A stretch of 64,000 bases of DNA from the NCBI GenBank assembly GCA_038502055.1, contig JAXRKN010000018.1, positions 496,001 to 560,000 of the forward strand. Reading direction: 5' to 3'. Under the pieces are notes generated by a model. It was given only the letters and a program-made list of their open reading frames with translations, was not told the origin of the DNA and did not search any database. The position numbers were made by a program, and so were the translations under genes. Source of the stretch: Tanytarsus gracilentus. Its lineage: Eukaryota; Arthropoda; Insecta; Diptera; Chironomidae. This document shows positions 9,801-21,364 of the stretch, piece by piece. Position 1 is the stretch's first letter. Every line of letters starts with the position of its first letter.

Positions 9801-12663
9801 AAAAATTTCTTCTTCTAATTCTGGGAGTTTGAGAAATTTGTCGGTTAAAAGAGTTGCAATCGATTTTGAATCATTAAAAGAAACTTTTTCGGCTTCTCCA
9901 AAAGCTTTTTTGACATACTTTTTCATGTCGATGTAAGCAACCCAATGGTCTTTAAACCTTTTCTTAGTCATTTCCGCGGCTCTTTTGAGTGTTGTCGTCT
10001 TACCAACTCCCGCGTGACCAGACAAGATAAAAACTTTTGAGTCTTGATCTGTTTCAGTCATTGCCTCGTCGAGTGTTTTAACTTTTTTGCCATCTGACAA
10101 GTAGTAAATGAACTTTGAGTCTTCGAAAGATCTGTCGCGAAATTTTCTTTCGTAGTAAAAATTTTGATTTGTATAAAATTGAACGCCGACTGTGACGTCA
10201 TTGCCTTTGATGAGTTTTTTAAATTTGTCGGATGGAAAAAAATTGAACGCTGATGAATTTTCGTGTAAAATATTTGAAGTTTTAACTTTTTCACCTTGAA
10301 AAATTATTTTGGCATCGAAAACTTTTGCTTTAAGTGGTTTTGGTAAATTTGTCCAATTTAATATAATATATTGATCTAAATTATTGTTTATGGCAAGGGA
10401 AATTGATTTAGTTTTTAACTTAAGACCGTCGGAAATTTCTTGAGGATTTAAAAATTTCAAACCTGTTGAATTCTCTTGAAATAAATCGCCAAATTTTACG
10501 TCAACTCCGTGATAATTTACAGTAAGATTTCTTATCAAATTTTTTTGTCCGTCTGAAAGTGTTTCCCACTCATAAATAGGTGTGTAGAAAATTGAAGCGG
10601 ATAAAATCACCCCAAAAATTCCGAGAGCTATTGAAGTGAGTAAAAATTTCCTCAACATTGAAATTTTTCTCTTTTGACGTGAAATTTTTCGCCTCAAAGC
10701 TTCTTCAGCTCTTGCCTCAATTTGGGGCAGAATATTTTCCATATCTGGCATGCATTTTTCGTCAAAATATTCAAATAATTTCCCATAAACTCCCTCTAGT
10801 TCTTCAACTCTAGTCTGATTGTTATAATAGTGTGCCCTCACGTGAACCGGTCGAACAATTAATTCGGCATGATGTTGATCTTTGTCATAAACACCTTTTT
10901 GATAAACACTTTTTATAATTTTTTCCTCATCACTTTTCGATTTACATTCGCTTGAAATTAGAGTAAAAAGTTCTTCGCTCTCGAGGTCTTCTTTCGCGTA
11001 AGGTTTCGCTAAATTTCGATAAGTCAGATAAATTGCATAGTGACACAGTTCGTGAGCTAAAGCACCGAAAATTTCGTGTTCGCGGCTCTTGTCGAGAATC
11101 AATTTGGCGCCAATTGAAATTCGAGCGGTGACAAAGTCGAAAAGTCCATTTGTGTATGGGTCACTTGATGGATCGAGATATTGCACGGTTTCACGGTTAA
11201 AGTCGAAGAAAATTTTGAAATTTCGTGCAGCTGCTACGACTTGCATTGACTTTTTAATTTGAGGAATTTTATTTAAAGTCACGAAGGCATCTTGTGCGCA
11301 AATTAGTTTATCGCGAAGATTTTCGGCATCGTGACCGACACTCGAATTTCCCATCAATGTCATTATGTGCATTTCGGCGAGACTTTGTGAATGTTCCACT
11401 TGAATTTCGTGCAATAACGAACGTTGCGAGGTGGAGAGAGACTTTAGAATGTCGTTAAATATCTCAAGCGGACCCAATAAAATGCCTTTTTTGATTAAAA
11501 CCCCAAACATAACAAACTTTTTACTCTTAATTGCATGAGCGATCGCTGAATCGCCTTTTGGCGAATAAAAATGTCTCAACGTTTCATTTTCTTGAATTAT
11601 TTCTAAAACTTTTTGCTTTCTCCGCTTCTTAATGCTCAAATGCATGCACTTCATTAAATCTACGAAAGCTTTTAAACTTTCACAAACATTTTTGTCATCA
11701 AAGTCCCTGGGAAAAGGTGAATTTGCCTTTAAAAGCGATAAAACGACATTAAAGTGATTCGATTTGTAGGCCAAGTCAATTGCTAGATCATCATCGATGA
11801 AATAATTTATGTTGAAGCCAAATTTAATAAAATAATTGACAGCTGCGAGGTTTCCAGCTTCAGCTGCGAGCATCAGCAAAGTACGGTCTCGAAAGTCGGC
11901 AAGTTGGAAAAAGTCTATGTTGAAATTCTTTAAGTGCTCGTTTGGATTTAAACCGCATGGAAGACCTTGATCGAAAAATATTCAACTTCACTAAATTTAA
12001 TTAATTATTTACTCACCCGTGTGTCTTCGTTTTAGAGAATTTATTAAAAAGTCTTTCGTAAAATCTCCAATTTCCCTCAAGTCTTCTGAGAAATTTTCAT
12101 TCGCCTCCAAAATCAGCATTTTGCTTTGTCCTTCGACTCGCCAACAAACGAAGAATTTATGATCGAGTGCTGAATTGAAGGCAATCAAAAGAGACCGCCG
12201 TGAATCGCAGTAATTTACTTCGAGTAGTGAAACCTCATTTGGACCGAGAAAAATCATTTCCCCATTGAACTCAATTGAAAGTCCGATTGACGATGGAAAT
12301 GAAAGAAATTCACGCAGAAATTGAAAGTCCATGACGAGACTGAAAGCGTCGTACATCGAAGGACAATTTGTGACTTGCAGCATGGTGAAATCGGAATAAT
12401 TTTTGAGCTTCGAAATTAAATTGTCAATTTCGTTATACTCGATTGAAACTTTTACGTTTTCACTGGTTTGATTTGTGAAATCTTTATGAATGGAAGAAAA
12501 ATTTTTTAGTTAATTAATTTTAGAGGAATTAATTAGGGTTACTTTTGCGTGATTTGTTAATTTAATTTTTATCCTGAATTATTTTTGGTTCTTGCTTTAA
12601 AGTTTTCTCACTTTAAGTCGAAAATATTTTTTTTAACTTACGTTCAATTTCAATCGACTCCAT
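6834..12663 (-). CDS. Ankyrin-HExxH-transmembrane-NACHT protein (NLR-like)
   Basis: Exons 12663-12642, 12481-12017 and 11965-7170 join in phase and encode 1,760 aa up to a TAA at 7172-7170. Residues ~185-330 contain ankyrin-type repeats (TLLMLAAEAGNLAAVNYF). Around residue 467 is AHELCHYAI, an HExxH zinc-protease motif, with a later HHAEL as a possible third ligand. Residues ~599-627 form a membrane helix (LLTSIALGIFGVILSASIF). At ~811 a Walker A GHAGVGKTT, at ~893 a Walker B ILIWDGVDE, and WIGTRPEH define a NACHT NTPase. The remaining ~750 residues are helical repeats. NACHT proteins are usually ligand-triggered oligomeric switches; joining one to ankyrins and a protease-like domain suggests a membrane-bound sensor, by inference. 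After the TAA the same frame stays open to 6834 for ~111 more residues of the same repeat type, so the stop is premature, read through, or an error. Introns exclude a direct bacterial origin. Confidence 0.85.
7170..7172 (-). other. In-frame TAA inside the NACHT gene
   Basis: The codons read TTT TCA TAA CAA ACT on the minus strand. Downstream, in the same frame, the sequence LKKVLSHRNIYNETIF matches the upstream repeat LKKFLSQRDYHGQSIF, so coding continuity extends past the stop to 6834. Confidence 0.8.
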
Positions 12664-12839
12664 TGCAATTAATAATATATTTAAATTTTAAATGTTGAAA
12701 ATATTTTTAAACACGTTCACGCAAAAAAAGTTTTTCAACTGAACACTTTGAGCTCCCTTGAGTAACTAAACGTTTTCGTTGACTAACAAGTAACAACTAG
12801 AGAAGAAATCACTTAAATTTGGTTGATTGATAACGGCAA

Positions 12840-13330
12840 TCTGGATTGTATTTTTTTTTGTTTCATGAATTATATTTTTAATTTGATTTTTTTGTGGTTT
12901 TTGTTTTGTTTTTTATTTTTGGTTTTGGTTTGTGGATTTTTTTTTTGATTTTTATAAAATGTAAATTTTTTTTTGTTGTCGGAAAATTTTCTTTTTTTGC
13001 CTTTTTTGGCTCTTTAGTGTTTTTTTTGATGTTGTTTTTTTTTATTTTTCGCTTGATGCTTTGATTGTTTGGGTTTTTAATGGTGTGTGTATTGTGAGTT
13101 GTTTTTTCCTAGGTGTTGTTTAGTTATTTATTTTTATTTTGATTTTTTTGGGTTAAGGATTGGTTTGTTTTGTTAAATTTTGTGTCGGTGTGGTGAATTA
13201 TGCTTTTGTTCTGTGTTGTGTGATTGGTTTTTGGGTTGTGGCTGTATTTGATGTTGGTTGAATTTTGTTTTTTTTTTGGGTTTTTGTTTTTGTGTTGTGG
13301 GTGTTTTTAATATTTAAAATGAGAAAAGGA
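12840..13330. repeat. G+T-biased low-complexity tract, part 1
   Basis: The plus strand is almost entirely T and G with few A and hardly any C (TTTTTGTGGTTTTTGTTTTG style). No reading frame is credible. It may be real strand-asymmetric satellite-like DNA or a poorly assembled region. Confidence 0.6.
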
Positions 13331-13339
13331 TATTTGACG

Positions 13340-13445
13340 GAAAGAAAAAAAAAATTATGAGTTTTAAAAAAAAAAGAAAAAAAAAAAAGAAAAAAAAAAA
13401 AAAAAAAAGGAAAAAAAAAAAAAAAAGAAAAAAAAAAAAAAAAAG
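13340..13445. repeat. Poly(A)/purine tract
   Basis: About 100 bases of A runs broken by single or double G. It separates the first G+T-biased tract from a short normal-looking stretch (13,449-13,735). Confidence 0.7.
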
Positions 13446-13529
13446 GCGGTGTTGTGGGGGTTATGCCTCCTCCACGGCAATCTAATGAGTTTTCATTAAT
13501 AATAAATTGCTTTTAAATTTTGACGCAGA

Positions 13530-13721
13530 TTGGTAAATTTCATATATATGCTAGAACATAAAATTCATCAAAAAATAAATCTTCGACCCACCCAAATGAA
13601 AAAGCAATTTAAATTTAAAGATCATTCAAAGCTTATCAGTGATTTTGACGAGCAATCTATTTTTCATCCTATCCGTTCGGCGAGTGAAATTAAAAGAAAG
13701 AATGAATATGGTTTTTTTTGA
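13530..13721 (+). other. Short open stretch, possible isolated exon
   Basis: About 60 codons open after a GACGCAG acceptor-like site at ~13,526, rich in Lys, His and Phe. The only normal-composition DNA between two G+T-biased tracts, it may be an exon stranded in repeat DNA or chance. No family is recognised and there is no good start. Confidence 0.2.
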
Positions 13722-13734
13722 TAAATTTAAATTA

Positions 13735-14690
13735 TTATATTTTAATGAAGTTTGAATTTATTTAGTGGTTTTGTTGTGTACGGTGTGGGGTGGTGATAAT
13801 TGTTTTTTATATTATTTTTTTGTGGTTTGTGTTTAGTTGGTTATATGTGTGGTGGTGTTTTGGTTGATTAATAATGTCTGGTTGGGTGGTTTTGGGGTTT
13901 TTTGGTCTTTTGTTTTTTTTATTTTTTGGGGTGGGGGGGGGTTGTTTTTTTGGGTTTTTTTTAGTTTGATGTATATGGGTTTGTGTTGGTGGGGTTTGTG
14001 TGGTTAGTTTGTTTGTTGTGTTGTTTTGCGCTCCTGTGATTTTTTCGTTTCTTTTGTTTTATTTTTGTTGTGTGTATTTTTTGGTTATGTTTTGTTTGTT
14101 GGTTTTATGTTGTGTGTGTTGGGTGTGGTATTAATGTGTTTTTTTGTGGTGGTTTTTGGGTTTGTTGGTTTTTGTTGTTGTTTGGTTTATTTTTGTTTTT
14201 TGGTGGGGTGGGGTGGTTGTGTTTTGGGTGTTTTTATTATTTGTTGGTTCCCTCTCCCCTTTTTTTTTGTGTGTTTTTTTTTGGGTTGTTTGGGTGTATT
14301 TGGCCTTTTTTTTTTTTTTTTTGAGTTGGTTCTTTAGTTTTAATATTTCCTTTGGTTTTCTATGTTTGTGGTTGTTTATGTGTTTGTTCTTTTGTTTGTG
14401 TTGTTGGTTTGTGTGTGTTTTTTGGTTTGTGGATTGTGGATTGGTGTATTATTTTGTGTGTGTCGTTTTTATTGGTTGGTTTCGTTGGCTGCTGGATTGT
14501 TTTGGACCTGTTTTTTTTTTTGGTGTTGTTTTTGGTTCGTTTTTGGTGTGGATGTGTTTTGTTTTTGGGGTTGAGGTTTTTGGGTTTTTGAGTTTTTTTC
14601 TGTTTTAAATTGATAATTTGTTTTGGAGTTCTGTGTGTTTATGAGTTTGGTCCGTTTATTTTGGATTAAGTTTGTCAATTTACTGATGAA
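13735..14690. repeat. G+T-biased low-complexity tract, part 2
   Basis: Nearly 1 kb in which the plus strand is T- and G-dominated, with G runs (13,931-13,939 and the GGTGGGGTGGGGTGG block near 14,200). The open frames across it translate to Phe/Val/Cys/Trp-rich strings typical of T/G repeats and are not genes. Confidence 0.65.
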
Positions 14691-15045
14691 AATGTAAAAA
14701 AAAAAAAAAAAATTCTTTTTTTAAAGTATTCCGCCAATCTAAAAATGCATAAAAAATTTAACTGCAAATACCACCAAATGATTTAATTTTTTCTAATTTT
14801 TTTGGTGGCGTTCTTAACTCATTTATTTTTCCTCATTTTTTGTCCTTGACTATTCTTCTTTTTTTCTTCGATTGAATTTTTTAATTTCAAGCTCTCTGAG
14901 TTTTCAAAATCCGTTTTCTTTTTAATGGAATTAAATTTCCTCGTAAAAGAAAGTTACAATAAATCTATATCTTTTGGAAAAAAAAAAAAATGTAAAATGA
15001 GTATGAATGACATATAAAAAATGAGAGAATGGAATTAAATTTTGA

Positions 15046-15200
15046 ATAAAAAAATTATTTTCAAGCAAAACTTTTTTTCTTCACAAAAATTCGAACCTCG
15101 CTCAACCAGATTTCATCAATTTGATATTTTGCTTACATCTTAATAAGTTAACGAGTTTTTAACAGTTTCAATCAATTTTTATTTTTCTAATATTTTGATG
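15046..15200. repeat. Duplicated ~155-bp segment, copy 2
   Basis: Second copy of the segment at 6,477-6,635, in direct orientation. No intact Cys peptide gene precedes this copy. Confidence 0.75.
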
Positions 15201-15239
15201 GATATTCCAATATTTTAAATACAAATTTATTTTTATGAG

Positions 15240-15590
15240 TTTCCCGCTATTAATTTTTGTGTTTGGAAAGGTGCCGACTTTTGTGTTTGATCTTCACATT
15301 TTGTTTCCAGCGTTTGTAAAATGTTTTAAGATAAAAAGTTTTACAATCTTTTAAAAATTATAAATTTAATTTCAGAATTCTCACTTTTATCTTGGTAAAT
15401 ATCAAAAAAATTAAAATTAATTGATCAAATAAGAAATTTATAAATTAATTTTTAGGCGGTTCTTAATTAATTTATGGCACAGTCAACAATGTCGATCACA
15501 TGGTTGTTTTCTTCATTCTTGGTCTTCGACTCATATTTGATGAATTTCGTCATAAAACAGAAATCTACTTTAATTAAAGATAATAAATTT
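15240..15590 (+). pseudogene. ELO-like pseudogene fragment
   Basis: Three broken exons correspond to exons 4-6 of the two genes downstream. 15258-15315 reads FVFGKVPTFVFDLHILFP, matching FVFGKVSNFIFIHHILFP. 15373-15392 gives SHFYLG before a GTAAAT donor. 15456-15560 matches the VNNxDHxxVYF exon but starts with a TAA and needs frame changes. Exons 1-3 and 7-8 are not visible. This is a decayed tandem copy upstream of two intact ones. Confidence 0.7.
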
Positions 15591-16133
15591 TAATTCATGT
15601 AAAAAACCACAGAATAGTTTTTTCTCACAAGCACATGCATGATATGTGAAATAATTTTCAATGAATTTACCCGATGCAATCAATTAATCTTTAAAGGGTA
15701 ACAAAAGAAGCAGAGAAAAAATATGGTCACATAGCTTCTTAATGTTTTTCCCCAAATCAAATCCATTTGAAGTCGCGTGGTTGTTTTTTGTTCTAAGAAT
15801 ATTGTTGAGATTAAATCGAGAGACAAAACCTTTTTGGATGAATAGCAATTTCTTTTGTGTCTTTACGCAGTGGCGAAAAAGAATCGAAATTTTTGGTGAT
15901 TTAGAAAATTTTTAATAATTTAAAAAAATTGAAAATTTTAAACCATCATTAAAAAATTTCAAGACACTTTTTTGGATTAATTTTTTTTTACAAAACTCTT
16001 GTTGAAGTTACCGGTGGTATTTCACAGACTTAATGACGTTAATGAAATAAAACAAAATTATGAATTATTTTCAGGAATAGTTGCGACTTAATTTAGTTCC
16101 TAGCGCTCAGTCATTTCCCAACCATTTAAGAGA

Positions 16134-17874
16134 ATGGACATCCTCGATCGTTTTGGTATTTTTTGGCGAGAACACGCTGACAAAAGAGCCTCTGAGTGGT
16201 TCATGCTCTCAAGTCCCGTTCCGATTTTAATTCTTGTCACTTTTTACGCAATCATGTCGAGTGTAAATTTTAAACTTTTTGTCAAATTAAATTTTATAGT
16301 GTTTAAATAATTTTTTCAAGGTCATTTTACCGTCAATGTGGAAAGGTGAAAAACACTTGAAGCATAAAAATATTCTCGGTGCTTATTTCATTCTGCACAG
16401 CATCATCAGTGCCGTCTTTACAATCGTGTCATTTACAATTTTATCACAAGTTGACATGGATTACAGGTGAGAGAGTTAATGATGATTAAAAATTTATAGC
16501 TCTGCTGTATATTTGATTAGAAATTTGACAGGTGAAATTTTAATAATTTTTTTTATTCGAAACTAGGTGCATGCCAGTTATTGAAGCTTTTTCGGGGATT
16601 CATTATGATGTGAGTGAAAAAATTATTTTAATAAATTTCATGAAATTTAAAAATGTGTTAAATTTTTTTTATTAAAAATCTTGATCTAAAATGTCTGAAA
16701 CTTTTTGACTTTGTCAATTAAATTTAAAAAAAATTAAAAATTCGTCATTAAAATTGAATTAATTCCTTAACAAAATTAAATCAGTAATTTGTGAGTTAAA
16801 CACAAACTAAAACAACTTTTAAAGATTTATGATATTTGACATGCGCGTGAAGCTTTTCACAGATGAGTTCATACGCAACTGACCTAGCTTAACATTTTTT
16901 TTTCACTTTTCTATGGACAATTAATTTTTTCATATTTTCTGCAAACTTTTAATAAAATATTGAAGGATTTTTTTTATCAAATTTAAAAGATATTAAAAAT
17001 TAAACTTTTACATAGAAAAAATTAACAAAATTTCAGATTGCATTTGTTTGCTACTTATGGATGTGGTTCAAACTCACCGAAATGATGGAAACATTCTTGA
17101 CAATTTTTGTGTTTGGAAAAGTTTCAAATTTCATTTTCATTCATCACATATTATTTCCGATGTGAGTTAAAACATTTTTAAATTTTTTGTTTAATTTGGG
17201 TTAAAATTTAAAAATTTTATTTTATTTAAAAATTAATTTAAAAAAATTCAAATTATTTTAAAAAATTTAACAGTTTCTACATTCTGACACTGCACTTCTA
17301 TCTCGGTAAGAATTCCTGTTATATTTTGCATTATCAACTTCCACTAATTGTAACCTTAAAGGTGGCGCACCGCTCATGTTTGGAGTCGTCAATAATTTTG
17401 ATCACGCGATTGTTTACTTCATGGTCGGTCTGAGAACTCTTTCGGATAGTTTTCGGGAAAAAACTGAAGTCGGATTCAAAAGATTTCACTTTTACTTTTC
17501 GGTAAATTTTTAATAACAATTTTGGTTTTGGATTAAAAAATAATTTAATTTTAATTGTTTAGATTGTGCTTTTGTCATCAACAATTTTGTTTTATCTTCA
17601 ATTGGTATGAAAAAATTAAACTTTGACATTTTAATTAAATTAAATATTAATTTATTTAAATTTATTAATTAAGATCATTTAATTTATTTTAATTGAATTT
17701 TTTTAAAAATAATTTCAGGAAAAACGAATCGACTGCGACTATCAAATCTTCAAAATTCTCGTCACTTTTGGACTCTCAGTTTTTCTGTTCTTGGCAATTT
17801 ATTTGAGACTCGACTACATCAACCCTAAAAAACTGATGGCAAATTCCTTAATTAAAGATGAAGGCGTCATGTAA
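16134..17874 (+). CDS. ELO-family (very-long-chain fatty acid elongase-like) membrane protein A
   Basis: Eight exons (16134-16262, 16321-16466, 16567-16609, 17037-17161, 17274-17305, 17362-17501, 17563-17604, 17719-17874) give 270 aa. ELO features are present: the N-terminal ADKRASEWFMLSSPVPI (compare GD.R..WFL..SP.P), FKLTEMMETF, then GG...NNFDHAIVYFM, with about seven hydrophobic segments. ELO enzymes condense acyl-CoA with malonyl-CoA in the ER through an HxxHH box. Here the box is IFIHH (residues 139-143): the first His is Ile, so normal catalysis is doubtful. No C-terminal KKxx-type ER signal is seen. It is paired with a paralogue of identical exon lengths just downstream. A role in cuticular or signalling lipids, or a non-enzymatic role, is open. 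Confidence 0.72.
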
Positions 17875-18180
17875 TTTTTTTGGAAAGTTTAAATTTGGTT
17901 TTATGGTGAAAAAAGTTTTTATTTTTAAAAATAAAATTTCTCTAAAAATTTTTATTAATTTTTAAATTTATTTTTTAAGATTTACAAATTTTTCAAATCA
18001 AAAAACGTTTTATTTTTTTTAATAAAGACAACACTCGATAATTTTTAGCGTGATCTTTACTCAGTCATTAAAAATCTTCATTTCCGTTATTTTTCTACGT
18101 ATCAAAAATTTAATTTTTTTGATATTTTCGAAGACAAATTTTGGCATCGTGATTTATTTTTGGGTTGACACTCAACAAAG
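17875..18180. other. Intergenic spacer between the ELO-like genes
   Basis: About 305 bp of AT-rich DNA with the poly(A) region of gene A and the promoter region of gene B. No further feature was seen. Confidence 0.4.
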
Positions 18181-19773
18181 ATGGATTTGTTTCAAACTTT
18201 AGTAAAAATTTGGGATGAAAATGGAGACAAAAGAGCTTCAAACTGGTTTTTACTTCGAACGCCAGTTCCAGTGTTGATAATTATTGCAATTTATGCAGTC
18301 ATTGCTAAAGTGAGAATTTAAATTTTGAATTTAATTAGTAAATTTTTTCTTACTTTAAAAAATACTTAAAAAATATTTTTCTACTAAAAGTTTGAAAATT
18401 CTTCTTAGGTTATTCTCCCTGCAATTTTTAAAGGACGAAAACATTTGGAATACAAAAAGTTGCTTGGATTTTATTACATGACTCACAGTTTGATTAGCAT
18501 TTGGTATGTGGTGAAATGGATTCAAATGGCAATCGAAGTTAGTTACAATTTTAGGTAAGAAATTAGCAGTAAAATTCATTCTACAAAAAAAATTAAAAAT
18601 TAATTTAATTTAGATGCGAACCAAACATTCAAGAACTCGATGGAATTTATTATGAAGTAAGAACCTTCGGTCATTTTGATTGAATTTATAATAATTTTAA
18701 ATAGATCGGTCGCTTCACTTATTTTTGGCTGTGGTTCAAAATATCCGAAATGCTCGACGTTTTTCTCACAATTTTCATCTTTGGAAAAATTTCTGATTTT
18801 GTCTTTTATCATCACGTTCTGCTTCCGTTGTGAGTTTTTATAAAAAATTTTAAATTCAAATAATTTATTTAAAAAGAAGAAATTTTAAATCCTAAATTTT
18901 ATTTTCGTGAATTTTACCAAATTTTTAAAGTTCTTCCACACTTTGAATTTAAACACATTTTTTAGAAACTTTTGCCCTTAAAAAGTCATCAAACTTTTAT
19001 CTTTTTTATCTTTAGTTTTACCGTATTGATTCAACACTTTTATCTTGGTAAATCAAACACAACAAATTTCATTCATATTTTATCTCATAATTTTAATTGT
19101 TCTTAGGCGGCTCACACTTAATGTTTGGCCTGGTAAATAATGTCGATCACGCAATTGTTTACTTCATAATTGCACTGAGAACAATTTCGGATGAGTTCAG
19201 AGAAAAATCTGAGATTTGGTTTAAAAAGCTTCACATGTTCATCTCGGTGAGGAATTAAGTGTGAAAATATTTGATTAATTTTATTAATTGTTCAGTTTTT
19301 AGGTCACATTTTTGTCGTTCATGTTGTTCTTTTATCTCCAACTGGTGAGTTTTCAAAACTTCATCAAAATTTTAAATTTTAAACTTAAATTTTTAATTAA
19401 AATTTTTATTAGCTGAACAATTAATTGATCTAAATATATTTTTTGTTATTTTTTGAATAAAAACTTTCATTAATTCCTTTTTAAAATTTATTAATAAATT
19501 TTTTAATTAAAGCGTTTTTAAAATTTAATTATTTAATTATTAATTTAATAATAAACTTGATAATTCTTTAAGGAGTAATTAAGTTGAAATTTTTAATTAA
19601 TTTTTTAACTTTTTTAGGAAACTCGTGATGATTGTGACTTTTACATCTCAAGCAAAGTTGCAGCAGCTTTCAATGGAATATTTTTGATTCTCGTTCTTGT
19701 GATGAGATGGCAAGAAATTTTGCTCTGGCTGCCGGATAAAAATCACAAAAGTGAAATTAAAAAATTTTCATAA
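18181..19773 (+). CDS. ELO-family (very-long-chain fatty acid elongase-like) membrane protein B
   Basis: Eight exons (18181-18309, 18409-18554, 18614-18656, 18705-18829, 19016-19047, 19107-19246, 19303-19344, 19618-19773) give 270 aa. Every exon has exactly the same length as in the upstream paralogue, so this is a tandem duplicate. The start region GDKRASNWFLLRTPVPVL is closer to the ELO consensus than in gene A. The histidine box reads VFYHH (residues 139-143), again lacking the first His. The later NNVDHAIVYF motif is kept. The C-terminus (KNHKSEIKKFS) is basic. Its stop codon overlaps by six bases the end of the ethanolamine kinase gene on the other strand. Substrate and activity cannot be inferred with an altered catalytic box. 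Confidence 0.72.
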
Positions 19774-21098
19774 CGACAAAAATTCTTCTTTTCTGGCTAA
19801 ATATTCGTTGTAGTAAATTTTTGCAAGTCTAAAATTGAAAAATAAATTTTTTAATTAAATTTTTTTCGTAAATAAAATTTTTAAAACTCACTCAATAAAA
19901 TCAAAATCAATTGTTGAATTTTCAGCTTGAATTAAACTCCAACAAGTCCACATGAGATGACCGGCAAGTGCGAATTTATTTACAGATTTAAATAAATTTT
20001 CAACTTTTTCCTCACTAAAATCTCCACAAAACTCTTTTAAATAAATTTTCAACCACTTTAATTGAAAATCTTTCGTTGGATAATTTTGATAATTAATTGC
20101 ATCACTCGAAGCTGCTCCGGCAATTTTCGCAAAATGATTTCCGATATCAAAAGCTTGAAAATTTGGTTCCGCGTACTCGAAATCGATGAAAGAAATTTTA
20201 TTCGTTTTTTGAGTGTGAATTATGTTATTGAGAAGCAAATCGTTGTGACAAAAGACAATCGGTGAGTTGAGAAGTGACAATTTAGAGTTGAGTGATTGAA
20301 ATTCAGCGAATAATTGAGATTTTGATGGCAAAAGCTTTGAAATTCTATGATTATAAAAATTAGTTTTAAAAAATCTTATTTAAATTTTAAAATCAAAAAA
20401 ATCTTACCTTTCTGCTTTTTCCCAATTGCTGAATTTTTCCGGAATTAAATTTAAATATTTTTTCGTTTTATTTCTTATCATCGGTTCCATTAATTTTTGT
20501 TCCTCACTCAAAGGTAATTTATGCATTTTTGCCATCTGAATGGCAATTTGAGTCCAAATGTTTTCCTCTTGAACACTCTCAGGATTTAAAATCACACCAT
20601 GAATGAACTCATAACAAATTCCATTCTCAAATGAAGCGTAAATTTTTGGTGCGAGTCCATGAGAATGCAAAAATTTAATATTTTCCTTTTCTGCTTCTCG
20701 ATCGATGAGTAAATCTGTTTGATTTCCGTTCACGCGAATCAGAATTATTTCCTGATTGTCATCACGTGGTTGAGTGATGTTGTAAGCTCCAATAAGCTTG
20801 TTTGTGATGCCGGCTGAATAAATCTGAGGAGAGATAAAAAATGATTTTACTTTTTAACCTTTTAAAAAAAATTGAAATTGACTGACAAAAAAAAATTGAA
20901 ACTTAAAAAAATCAAGTTGAATTTTATTTATTTAAAAAAATTTCTTTTAAATTTCAACAAAAATTATCAAATAATTCTCTTCACCTCAAATCCAATTTTT
21001 TTCTTACTCCAACTCGGTTTTATTTTCTCTAAAATTTTGAAAGCTCCAATTTCAAAATGTTTTTCATCAATTTTAATTTTAAGATCTAAAACTTCCAT
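19768..21098 (-). CDS. eas: Ethanolamine kinase (easily shocked type)
   Basis: Four exons, 21098-20985, 20823-20408, 20344-19892 and 19828-19768, join in phase to 347 aa. Family landmarks: GITNKLIGAYN, ILIRVNGNQTDLLIDRE (ATP lid), the Brenner motif FCHNDLLLNNII with catalytic Asp, FIDFEYAEPNFQAFDIGNHF (choline/ethanolamine kinase motif with metal-binding Asp), and AENSTIDFDFIE near the end. The enzyme phosphorylates ethanolamine with ATP, the first step of the CDP-ethanolamine route to phosphatidylethanolamine, in the cytosol. Some substitutions are visible, such as FAKIAGAAS after the GNHF motif. The length fits a short isoform. It is convergent with the ELO-like gene B, the two coding ends overlapping by 6 bp. 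A broken copy of its exon 1-2 region lies at 22,478-22,790. Confidence 0.9.
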
Positions 21099-21364
21099 CT
21101 CCGTGAATTATCACAACTCAAATGATGAAAACTTTTCACTTCGTTTATTTTTATCTTTAAAAAAACATCTTGGATGTGTTGGTAAATTTTATTTGAATTT
21201 TTATCTCATTTTTCTTTTTATTTATGATATTAAAAGTAATTTATAGAGAGTACAACAAGTTTTTGGATTAAATTAATCTGTCAAGAAAGTTTTATTAAAT
21301 TATTTTTAAAAAAATCAATTCTTTAAAAAAAAAATAATGAATTTATGCAATTAAAACTTAATTC

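Noticed and set aside
14026..14608. Overlapping long open frames (up to 154 codons) on the plus strand
   Set aside because: They arise from the absence of A and C in a T/G-only tract; translations are Phe/Val/Cys/Trp strings in several frames at once.
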